A DNA stretch of 58,588 bases. Origin: Clostridiales bacterium (GTDB lineage: Bacteria > Bacillota > Clostridia > Oscillospirales > Oscillospiraceae). Within the stretch, counting starts at the first letter, position 1; every line of letters begins with the position of its first letter. This document shows positions 8,334 through 15,634 of the stretch, in pieces. The stretch covers positions 1 to 58,588 of the forward strand of contig JALFLH010000032.1 of assembly GCA_022774865.1 (NCBI GenBank), written 5' to 3'. The position numbers and the translations under genes are program-made. The notes beneath the pieces were generated by a model. The model was not told the origin of the DNA. It was given only the letters and a program-made list of their open reading frames with translations, and did not search any database.

Positions 8334-9692
8334 TTATTTCTCTTCTTTCAGAAACTGCTCCAGAACCTTCTCCATGTGCATTCCCCGGCTGCCCTTAAAG
8401 AGCAGTACGTCACCCGGTCTTGCCACGGATTTCAGCGCCCCGACCAGTTCCTCATGGGTTTCAAAATCCCTGGCCCGGGCAGCGGTCATGCCGCCCGTCA
8501 CCGCGCCGCCCACAACACGACCCGCATTCGGGCCATAGGCAAAAACCAGTTCCGCGTTCTCCGCCGCAATGCGCCCAATGCGGTAATGCTCCGCCATGGC
8601 GCAGGAGCCAAGCTCCAGCATATCGCCAAGCACCGCGATCCGGCGGCCGGATTTTTTCCCCAGCACCTGCAGCGCGGCGGCCATGGATTCCGGGCCGGCG
8701 TTGTAGCAGTCGCTGATAATGGTATAGCCGTTTGCCTGATAGATTTCCTGCCTGCCCGCCATATTCCGGAACATGGACAGCCGCTCCTGAATCCGCACGG
8801 GAGGAACCTTCAGCAGCAATCCAACGGTTACGGCAGCCAGCGCGTCCGGCACGAAATGAAGTCCCTCCAAAGCAAGTTCAATCGGAAAGTGCTCATGCGC
8901 GGTGCACACGCGGAAGGTCAGCAGCCCGTCCTTTTCCTGCACCTGCTCCGCGCGGACGGCGCAGGCGCCGTCACTGCCGAAATATGTAACCTTCTGAACC
9001 GGCTCTTCCTGCAGATTCCGAAGCATTACATCATCGCCGTTGAGAATCAACTGTCCTTCCTCATACATTCCCTCCAGAATTTCCAGCTTCGCCTTGAGAA
9101 TGCCTTCAACGGAGCCAAGATGTTCGATATGCATGGAGCCGATATTCACAATCACCGCATAATCCGGCGCGGCAATGGAAGCCAGATAGGCCATTTCCCG
9201 GAAATGGTTCATGCCCATTTCCAATACCGCGATTTCCGTATCCTCCGGCATGGCCAGAATGGCCATGGGCATTCCAATGTCGTTATTGTGGTTCACCGGG
9301 GTCTTGGCCGTCCGGTAAGTGCCCTCCAGAACGGCGGCCACCATTTCCTTGGTCGTGCTCTTCCCCACGGAACCGGTGATGCCGATTACTTTGCAGCCGA
9401 TCCGCTTCCGCTCCTGCCGGGCGATATCGCCCAGCGCGGTTCTGGGATTATCTACCAGAATGGCAGGATAGTCTCCCACCTTCCGGCTGCACAGCGCGGC
9501 TGCCGCGCCCCGCTCCATGGCCTGCGGGATAAAATCATGGCCGTCCCGGGCGCCCTGCAGCGCCACAAAGAGCTGTCCCGGCTGGATCAGCCGGGTATCG
9601 TTGCCCGCGCCGGTGAATTCCACATCCTCATATTTGGGATCAACCCTGCCGCCGCACCAGGCGGCCGCCTGCTTCAGTGTCAGTTTCCCCAT
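8334..9692 (-). CDS. murF: UDP-MurNAc-tripeptide:D-Ala-D-Ala ligase MurF
   Basis: The 452-residue Mur ligase adds D-Ala-D-Ala to the UDP-MurNAc tripeptide using ATP. The P-loop GITGSVGKSTTKEMV lies near residues 105-120. The nucleotide/Mg region VLEMGMNHFREMAYLA is characteristic of MurF rather than MurE, and the C-terminal domain holds SDCYNAGPESMAAAL. GAGGT lies 8 bases before the ATG. It follows murE by 6 bases and precedes mraY by 18, consistent with one transcript. Confidence 0.96.
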   Translation of the reverse strand: MGKLTLKQAAAWCGGRVDPKYEDVEFTGAGNDTRLIQPGQLFVALQGARDGHDFIPQAMERGAAAALCSRKVGDYPAILVDNPRTALGDIARQERKRIGCKVIGITGSVGKSTTKEMVAAVLEGTYRTAKTPVNHNNDIGMPMAILAMPEDTEIAVLEMGMNHFREMAYLASIAAPDYAVIVNIGSMHIEHLGSVEGILKAKLEILEGMYEEGQLILNGDDVMLRNLQEEPVQKVTYFGSDGACAVRAEQVQEKDGLLTFRVCTAHEHFPIELALEGLHFVPDALAAVTVGLLLKVPPVRIQERLSMFRNMAGRQEIYQANGYTIISDCYNAGPESMAAALQVLGKKSGRRIAVLGDMLELGSCAMAEHYRIGRIAAENAELVFAYGPNAGRVVGGAVTGGMTAARARDFETHEELVGALKSVARPGDVLLFKGSRGMHMEKVLEQFLKEEK

Positions 9693-9698
9693 AAAACG

Positions 9699-11150
9699 CT
9701 ACCTCAATTCCGCCAGATGCGCCGCGACCTCTTCCCGTTCGTCCAGATGGTATTTCACACCGTTAATCTCCTGATAGGTTTCGTGGCCCTTTCCAGCCAG
9801 TACAATTATATCATCTTTCCGCGCAATGTCCATAGCATATCGAATGGCAGATCTTCTCTCCGGTACCACAACATAGGAGCCGTATTCCGGCCTCACGCCC
9901 TTCAGAATGTCGTCAATAATGGCCATGGGATCTTCCGATCTGGGATTATCGGAGGTAATCACCGCCAGATCCGACAGCTTCACGCCGATTTCGCCCATAA
10001 TCGGGCGTTTCATCGGGTCCCGGTCACCGCCGCAGCCGAATACCGCGATCAGCCTGCCCCTGCAGAAGCCCTTCACGGCGGCGAGCACATTTTCCAGTCC
10101 ATCCGGAGTATGGGCATAGTCGATCAACACGGAGTAGGGCGTACCGGGCGTGGGAACCACCTCTACCCTTCCCTTCACGCCGGAGCAGACTGCCAGCGCC
10201 CGCGCGCTCTGTTCCAGCGGAATGCCCAGAGACGAAGCGATGCCCAACACCGTCATCACGTTATAGGCAGTGAATCTGCCCGGAATGGGCACACTGACCG
10301 GCACCGGCATGGAAGCGTCCGACCGCACATCAAAACGGATTCCCTCGGCCTGAAGCTCCAGATTCTCCGCGTTCAGGGTGCCGCGACCGGACAGGGAAAC
10401 GGTGAGCGTCTGCTTCGGCGTCTTTTCCAGAATGCGCGGCGCGTAGGGATCATCCGCATTGACCACCGCCCGGGTGCAGCGGGTAAACAGCTCTGCCTTC
10501 GCGTCGCAGTAGGCGTCCATGGTCTTGTGGAAATCCAGATGATCCTCGGTCAGATTGGTGAAAGCGGCCACGTCAAAGTGAATGCCGCCCACCCGGTCGA
10601 GCACAATGGCGTGGGAGGAAACCTCCATCACCACATGGGTACAGCCGGCATCCCGCATCCGCGCAAACAGGCCCTGCAGTTCAAAGCTCTCCGGGGTGGT
10701 GCGCTCCGTGGGAATCACCTCGTCCCCTACCAGATTCTCCATGGTGCCGACCAGACCCACCTTCGCGCCCACGGTTTTTTCCAGCACCTGCTTGAGAAGC
10801 ATTGTGGTGGAGGTTTTCCCGTTGGTGCCGGTGACGCCGATCATGGTCATCTTCTCCGCCGGACGGCCATAGAAATTGATTCCGATCATGGCCAGCGCAT
10901 GGCGGTCGGACTCGACCAGCACATAGGGCACATCTCCCCCGGGCTTCTTCGCAGTGACCACCGCCGCCGCGCCCTTTTCCAGTGCCATGGGAATGAAGCG
11001 GTTTCCGTCCGCGGCAAAGCCGGAAATGGCCACAAACAACCCATCCGGCCTGACCTTTCGGGAATCGTAGGCCACATCCCGGATATCCGCATCCATGTCA
11101 GCAGACGTTTCCAGAACGGAAACGCCCTGCAGTAAATCTCTGAGTTTCAT
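9699..11150 (-). CDS. murE: UDP-MurNAc-dipeptide:meso-DAP ligase MurE
   Basis: A 483-residue Mur ligase that adds the third stem-peptide residue. The P-loop GVTGTNGKTSTTMLL is near residue 110 and the DHLDFHKTM stretch binds metal. The selectivity motif reads DNPR (SDNPRSEDP), which in characterised MurE enzymes specifies meso-diaminopimelate, so the wall is predicted to be DAP-type. Two ATG codons lie in tandem; the second is better placed (6 bases) behind AAGGAG and is used here. It follows the PBP gene by about 20 bases. Confidence 0.95.
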   Translation of the reverse strand: MKLRDLLQGVSVLETSADMDADIRDVAYDSRKVRPDGLFVAISGFAADGNRFIPMALEKGAAAVVTAKKPGGDVPYVLVESDRHALAMIGINFYGRPAEKMTMIGVTGTNGKTSTTMLLKQVLEKTVGAKVGLVGTMENLVGDEVIPTERTTPESFELQGLFARMRDAGCTHVVMEVSSHAIVLDRVGGIHFDVAAFTNLTEDHLDFHKTMDAYCDAKAELFTRCTRAVVNADDPYAPRILEKTPKQTLTVSLSGRGTLNAENLELQAEGIRFDVRSDASMPVPVSVPIPGRFTAYNVMTVLGIASSLGIPLEQSARALAVCSGVKGRVEVVPTPGTPYSVLIDYAHTPDGLENVLAAVKGFCRGRLIAVFGCGGDRDPMKRPIMGEIGVKLSDLAVITSDNPRSEDPMAIIDDILKGVRPEYGSYVVVPERRSAIRYAMDIARKDDIIVLAGKGHETYQEINGVKYHLDEREEVAAHLAELR

Positions 11151-11170
11151 CATGCTCTCCTTTGCGCCCG

Positions 11171-13510
11171 CTAATCTCTCGCCGCCGGGTCCGCGAAAGT
11201 CACCTGCACCGTCTTGCCGGCAGAAACCTGCGTTCCCGGTGGAATATCCTGTGCGACGGCTACGATATTTCCTGCGATTTCGTCATTGCCTGAAACCAGC
11301 ACATAAAGCCCCAGCTTTCCGGCGGCATCCGCCGCCTGCTGCCGGTTCATACCCGTAAAATCCGGGACCCGCACCATTTCCTCCGGCGCCGTCTGTCCCA
11401 GATACAGAATGACCTGACTGCCGCCCGGCACGGTCTGCCCCGCTGCCGGAATCTGACCTGTGACCGTATCCCCCGCGCCGGAAACCGACGCGGAAAGGGT
11501 CTGCTCCTTCAGCTTTTTCTCGGCCTCCGCCCGGGTCAGCCCCGTCAAATCCTCCACGACCACCGTTCTGCCCTGAATCTCATCCGCCGAAAAATTCCGG
11601 CTGACCCCCAGATAGGGCAGGATGTCCGACAATACCGCGCCCACCGTGGGCGCTGCCATAACGCCGCCGGAGATATAAATTCCGGTGCTGCGGGACGGCG
11701 TGTCCAGCGCTACCAGTACAATATACTCCGGATCGTCCATGGGCGCAATCCCCACGAAGGAGACAATTTTGTCCAATACCCGCTGGCCGTTCTCGTCAAA
11801 TACATCAATTTTCTCACTGGTTCCGGTTTTCCCGCCGATGGCGAACCCGGCCACCCGGGCATTTTTCGCGGTGCCCTCCTCCACCACGGACTGAAGCAGC
11901 CCGCGCATGACGGCGGAAGTCTCCGCGCTGATGGTCTGGCGTACGATGGTCGGTTCCTGCTTCAGCACCGTGTTCCCGTCGGCGTCCACCACCTCGGATA
12001 CCAGATATGGTTCCAGCAGATTTCCGCCGTTGACCACGGAGGCGATGGCCCGCACGAGCTGCAGCGGCGTCAGCTTGAAGGTCTGTCCAAAGGAACCGGA
12101 TGTCAGCGAGGCGGTGCCCCACTTCTCCGTATCCGTAATCAGCGCCTTGTCAAAGAAAACGCCCTTGCTCTCGCCCGCCAGATCGATGCCGGTCTTTTCC
12201 AGAATACCGAACCGCTGAATATACTCATAGAATCGCTCCCCGCCCAGCTTCAGCGCGATATGCGCGAAGGCGATGTTGCAGGAGTTCTGCAGCGCCTGGG
12301 GTGTTTTTTCCGCCCCGTGGCCGGCCGACCGCCAGCAATGCAGAAGCTGGGAGCGGCCGGGAATGTGTTCAGAGCCTTTGCAGTAGAAACTGGTTTCCAG
12401 ATTGATGGCGCCGCAGTCCAGCGCCGCCGCCATGGTCAGCACCTTGAAGGTAGAGCCGGGTTCATACCCGTCGGAAATCACGCGGTTGCGCCACTGCTTC
12501 AGCAGCGCCGCATTTTTCGCTTCCTGCCAGGCCTGCTTTCCGCTTTCGTATGCCTTACTGCCCGCCGGATTCATCTGGTATTGGATCTTCATCTGCTCCA
12601 ACCGGGCGGCAGAAGCGGCGTCGTAAACCTCCAGATAGTGGTTGGGATCGTAGCTGCCCAGCGTAGCCATGGCCAGAATTTCCCCGGTTTTGCAGTTCAT
12701 TACCAGCCCGAACGCGCCGTTTTGCACATCGTAGCGGGCAATGGCCTCCTCCATCCGCTTTTCAAGGCAGCTCTGCACCGCTTTGTCCAATGTCAGGATC
12801 ACGCTGCATCCCTGCCGGGAGGCAAGGTACTTTTCAAAGGAAAAGGGCATATCCATCTCATTGTTGCCTTTGGAGGTGATCACTTTTCCGGTGCTGCCCT
12901 CCAGAAAGCTGTTGTAGGCAGCCTCCACGCCCTCGGAACCGGTGTTGGAGGCGTTGGTAAAGCCGATCACCTGCGCCGCCAGCGTACCGCAGGGATAGGT
13001 GCGTTCGGTGTTTGGCTCGAGATGAATGCCCGAAATATCGTTTTCGTTGATGTAGGCGCGAATCCGCGCTGCCGTTTCCTCGTCGATCCGGTCGCCCACC
13101 TGCTTGTAGCGCCGCTTCAGATCGCCGGCCTGCTCCAAAATCCACGCAGGCTCCCGATCCAGAATCTCTCCCAGCGTCCGGGCAATGTCCTGCAGATCGG
13201 CCTTGGACTGCTTCAGCTCATGCGGATCGAGATAGACATTTTCCACGCTGACGGAAGACGCCAGCACATTCATATTGCGGTCGTAGATCTCGCCCCGTTC
13301 GGCGGTGACGGGGGTAGTTCGGGTCTGGTTCCGCAGCGCCAGCGAGGCGTAGTAATCATACTGCCGCACCATCAGATTATAAAGCTGCGCCCCCACCGGG
13401 ACAAACGCCAGCACGCCCAGCACGGCCATCACAGCCATGATTCTGCGGTGCTGCCCCGTATCCGCCCGGAGCCGCGCGTATTCCCGTTTTGCTTTTTTGC
13501 CCATCTCCAT
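11171..13510 (-). CDS. Class B penicillin-binding protein with PASTA domains (FtsI/SpoVD type)
   Basis: About 779 residues. After a short cytoplasmic tail there is one membrane segment (IMAVMAVLGVLAFVPVGAQL), a dimerisation region beginning RGEIYDRN, and a transpeptidase domain with catalytic SxxK (GSTFK), SxN (SCN) and KTG (KTGTS). Two C-terminal PASTA repeats follow (VVVEDLTGLTRAEAEKKL and VRVPDFTGMNRQQAADAAG). It cross-links septal peptidoglycan as partner of FtsW. PASTA repeats are typical of SpoVD and Pbp2x-like proteins; only one such gene is seen here, so it may serve vegetative division, spore cortex, or both. Start is uncertain: ATG at 13510 or 13504, both behind AAAGG. It follows ftsL in the usual dcw order. 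Confidence 0.93.
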   Translation of the reverse strand: MEMGKKAKREYARLRADTGQHRRIMAVMAVLGVLAFVPVGAQLYNLMVRQYDYYASLALRNQTRTTPVTAERGEIYDRNMNVLASSVSVENVYLDPHELKQSKADLQDIARTLGEILDREPAWILEQAGDLKRRYKQVGDRIDEETAARIRAYINENDISGIHLEPNTERTYPCGTLAAQVIGFTNASNTGSEGVEAAYNSFLEGSTGKVITSKGNNEMDMPFSFEKYLASRQGCSVILTLDKAVQSCLEKRMEEAIARYDVQNGAFGLVMNCKTGEILAMATLGSYDPNHYLEVYDAASAARLEQMKIQYQMNPAGSKAYESGKQAWQEAKNAALLKQWRNRVISDGYEPGSTFKVLTMAAALDCGAINLETSFYCKGSEHIPGRSQLLHCWRSAGHGAEKTPQALQNSCNIAFAHIALKLGGERFYEYIQRFGILEKTGIDLAGESKGVFFDKALITDTEKWGTASLTSGSFGQTFKLTPLQLVRAIASVVNGGNLLEPYLVSEVVDADGNTVLKQEPTIVRQTISAETSAVMRGLLQSVVEEGTAKNARVAGFAIGGKTGTSEKIDVFDENGQRVLDKIVSFVGIAPMDDPEYIVLVALDTPSRSTGIYISGGVMAAPTVGAVLSDILPYLGVSRNFSADEIQGRTVVVEDLTGLTRAEAEKKLKEQTLSASVSGAGDTVTGQIPAAGQTVPGGSQVILYLGQTAPEEMVRVPDFTGMNRQQAADAAGKLGLYVLVSGNDEIAGNIVAVAQDIPPGTQVSAGKTVQVTFADPAARD

Positions 13511-13549
13511 CCGGCCTTTCGTCTGGATTGACCGTTCAATGGGCAGCAA

Positions 13550-13569
13550 GGGCAGTGCCCTCACTGCCC
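13550..13569. other. Hairpin between ftsL and the PBP gene
   Basis: GGGCAGTG (13550-13557), loop CCCT, CACTGCCC (13562-13569): a perfect 8-bp stem in the roughly 100-base ftsL-PBP gap. No T run follows on the minus strand, so it may tune downstream expression or mRNA processing rather than terminate. Confidence 0.5.
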
Positions 13570-13609
13570 ATTGCAGCAGCTATCCTAATTGTATTGGCCG
13601 GACGGGCCG

Positions 13610-14086
13610 TTATGCAAACAGTCCCTCGAAAAACCAGACGATTTCCTCCCACAGGGAGGGTTCCGGCTCCTTCTGGGGCAGCTCGGCGCTGATGGGGATG
13701 GTCTCGGCCTGCTCAATGGGAATCATGCCGATGGCCAGCGCTTTGGTTCGGATGTCGTCCAGATCATAGCCTTTTTCAAAGGTTTGCTTCAGTTCCACAT
13801 TTTCATTCTGCAGGCTGATCACATAGCCGGACACCGCCTGATAACGGCGGCAGACCCCCATGTACTGAAACGCGCCCGTGACCAGCAGCACCAGCATCAC
13901 GGCGGATACGACAATGCCGCACAAAGCCGCCGGATCAATCAGAACGCGGATCTTCTTCTGAGGCCGCGCCTTTGGCAGGGACGTCCGGCTGCGCTTCTTT
14001 TTCGCGGGCTTCGGCTCCACAACCTGCGCCTCGCTGCCCGGCACATAAAACTGTCCGATGTATTGTATATCCGGTTTACGGATCAT
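13610..14086 (-). CDS. ftsL: FtsL-like division protein
   Basis: A 158-residue bitopic protein in the ftsL slot between rsmH and the PBP gene. A basic, Lys/Arg/Pro-rich cytoplasmic region (residues ~20-48) precedes one membrane segment (CGIVVSAVMLVLLVTGAF, ~56-73). A short coiled-coil-like stretch with SLQNENVELKQ follows, then LDDIRTKALAIGMIPIEQAE, the usual end of FtsL/DivIC-type extracytoplasmic domains. FtsL pairs with DivIC/FtsB and DivIB to activate septal synthesis. Sequence conservation in this family is low, so position, size and topology carry the call. The C-terminal tail is Pro/Glu-rich and ends in an aromatic stretch. Confidence 0.85.
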   Translation of the reverse strand: MIRKPDIQYIGQFYVPGSEAQVVEPKPAKKKRSRTSLPKARPQKKIRVLIDPAALCGIVVSAVMLVLLVTGAFQYMGVCRRYQAVSGYVISLQNENVELKQTFEKGYDLDDIRTKALAIGMIPIEQAETIPISAELPQKEPEPSLWEEIVWFFEGLFA

Positions 14087-14118
14087 CTGGCGTTCTTCCT
14101 TCCCTTTGGAATGGGGTG

Positions 14119-15054
14119 TTACAGTTTTTCACAGATGCGCAGCTTGGCGCTTCTGGCTCTGGGGTTTCGTATCAGCTCCGCGTCCGACGCGGTAATGGGC
14201 TTGCGGGTAACCAGCTTCACCCGCGGCTTTTTCCCACAGACGCATACCGGAAAACTGGGCGGGCAGGTGCAGCCTTTGGCCGCGTCCGCCATGGCGCTTT
14301 TCACAATTCGATCCTCCAGAGAGTGGAAGGTGATCACTGCCAGCCGCCCGCCGGGATTCAGGCAGGGAATGGCATCCTTCATCACCCGTTCCACGCTGCC
14401 CAGCTCGTCGTTCACGGCAATGCGGATGGCCTGAAAGCTCCGCTTGGCCGGATGCTGCTTCTCCCGCAGCGCGACGGCGGGCATGGCGCCGCGGATCACG
14501 TCCACCAGCTCCAGCGTGGTTTCGATGGGCTTCTCCGCCCTGCGGCGGCAGATGGCCGCCGCGATCTGAGGCGCGAAGCGCTCCTCGCCGTAGTCATAGA
14601 GAATCCGCTTCAATTCCTCCTGACTCCAGGTGTTCACCACATCGTGAGCCGTCAGCGTATCCTCGCCGTTCATACGCATATCCAGCGGCGCGTCCGCCAT
14701 ATAGGAAAATCCCCGGCTGCCGTCATCCAACTGGGGAGAAGAAACCCCCAGATCCAGCAGAATGCCATCCACACCATTGATTTTCAAGTCCTTCAGAACC
14801 TGCGCGATTTCGCAGAAATTGGAGTGCACCAGTGTCACGCGGTCTGCATAGGGTGCCAGCCGCTCCCCTGCCGCGGTCAGCGCCACGGTATCCCGATCAA
14901 TGCCAATGAGCCGTCCGGTGGTCAAACGCTTAACAATCTCGGAGGAATGCCCCGCGCCGCCCAGCGTGCCATCCACATAAATGCCGTCGGGCTTGATGTT
15001 TAGGCCCTCCATGCATTCATCCAGCAGGACGGAAATATGATGAAATTCCGTCAT
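14119..15054 (-). CDS. rsmH: 16S rRNA m4C1402 methyltransferase RsmH
   Basis: The 311-residue product (formerly MraW) methylates N4 of C1402 in 16S rRNA using SAM. It opens with EFHHISVLLDECMEGL, then the SAM loop VDGTLGGAGHS near residue 30, LLDLGVSSPQLDDGSRGFS and MNGEDTLTAHDVVN, and near the end AVITFHSLEDRIVK, a run unique to this family. The start overlaps the mraZ stop by ATGA. It is the second gene of the dcw cluster. Confidence 0.97.
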   Translation of the reverse strand: MTEFHHISVLLDECMEGLNIKPDGIYVDGTLGGAGHSSEIVKRLTTGRLIGIDRDTVALTAAGERLAPYADRVTLVHSNFCEIAQVLKDLKINGVDGILLDLGVSSPQLDDGSRGFSYMADAPLDMRMNGEDTLTAHDVVNTWSQEELKRILYDYGEERFAPQIAAAICRRRAEKPIETTLELVDVIRGAMPAVALREKQHPAKRSFQAIRIAVNDELGSVERVMKDAIPCLNPGGRLAVITFHSLEDRIVKSAMADAAKGCTCPPSFPVCVCGKKPRVKLVTRKPITASDAELIRNPRARSAKLRICEKL

Positions 15055-15479
15055 AATCCAATGGCCTCCAGCGACGCAAGCAGTTTTTCGGGGGTTAGGT
15101 TCTCCGTCTCAAAGGCGGCAAATTCCGCCGCGTCCCAGATCTCCGCCTGACCGGCGCGCCCCACAATCACCACATCCCGTTTCATGCCTGCGTAGTCCAG
15201 CAGAAACTGGGTGAGGCCAAAGCGGAACTGTTTATCCGGACAGCACTGAACCGCGTTCATAAAGATCAGGCTGGTGGCGCCGGAGCGCTGAGCAAGGCTC
15301 AGCGCATTGAAATTGTCGCTGAGTCTGCGCCACTCGGCAGCGGTATAGACGGTGAGGCACCGGTGACCGCAGTTCACACCCAGTGTTACATAAAAGTCCT
15401 CGCCCAGCTCGCTTCTGAGTTTGGCGGGAACGAACAGCCGGTTCTTTTCGTCCAGCTTTGCCGGGTATTTACCGATCAT
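15051..15479 (-). CDS. mraZ: Transcriptional regulator MraZ
   Basis: A 142-residue protein with two AbrB-like SpoVT folds, the MraZ family form. The DNA-binding signature DEKNRLFVPAKLR is in the first repeat and RFGLTQFLLDYAGM, with DVVIVGRAGQAEIWD, in the second. MraZ assembles as a ring and represses its own dcw operon by binding short direct repeats downstream of the promoter. Those repeats are visible here (15491-15520). The start (MIGKYPAK) lies behind GGAGGTGAG; the longer frame is leader. It heads the operon and overlaps rsmH by ATGA. Confidence 0.95.
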   Translation of the reverse strand: MIGKYPAKLDEKNRLFVPAKLRSELGEDFYVTLGVNCGHRCLTVYTAAEWRRLSDNFNALSLAQRSGATSLIFMNAVQCCPDKQFRFGLTQFLLDYAGMKRDVVIVGRAGQAEIWDAAEFAAFETENLTPEKLLASLEAIGL

Positions 15480-15490
15480 GGGGCTCACCT

Positions 15491-15520
15491 CCGTTCCATT
15501 TTGCTCCACTTTGCTCCACT
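15491..15520 (-). promoter_or_regulatory. Putative MraZ operator: three 10-bp direct repeats
   Basis: Minus strand reads AGTGGAGCAA, AGTGGAGCAA, AATGGAACGG in tandem with a strict 10-bp period, between the -10 box and the mraZ ribosome site. MraZ proteins are known to bind short G-rich repeats at one-helical-turn spacing in mraZ leaders; AAAGTGG-type boxes occur in Firmicute relatives. Position downstream of the start point fits self-repression. Confidence 0.8.
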
Positions 15521-15528
15521 ATGGCACC

Positions 15529-15557
15529 ATTATAGCGCCACGGCCTCCAAAAATCAA
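15529..15557 (-). promoter_or_regulatory. mraZ/dcw operon promoter
   Basis: Minus strand TTGATT (15552-15557), 17 bases, TATAAT (15529-15534). The expected start point near 15522 puts the direct repeats at about +2 to +32. Confidence 0.85.
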
Positions 15558-15634
15558 TCTTTTTTCCCCGTTTTTTTCTGGAAGTCCCGGAAAAACAGCA
15601 TTTTTTTAAATTTTCAAACATTTGTTCTATGAAA

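Noticed and set aside
8376..11135. 919-codon plus-strand frame across murF and murE
   Set aside because: It is the antisense of two firmly identified Mur ligase genes; a GC-rich shadow frame.
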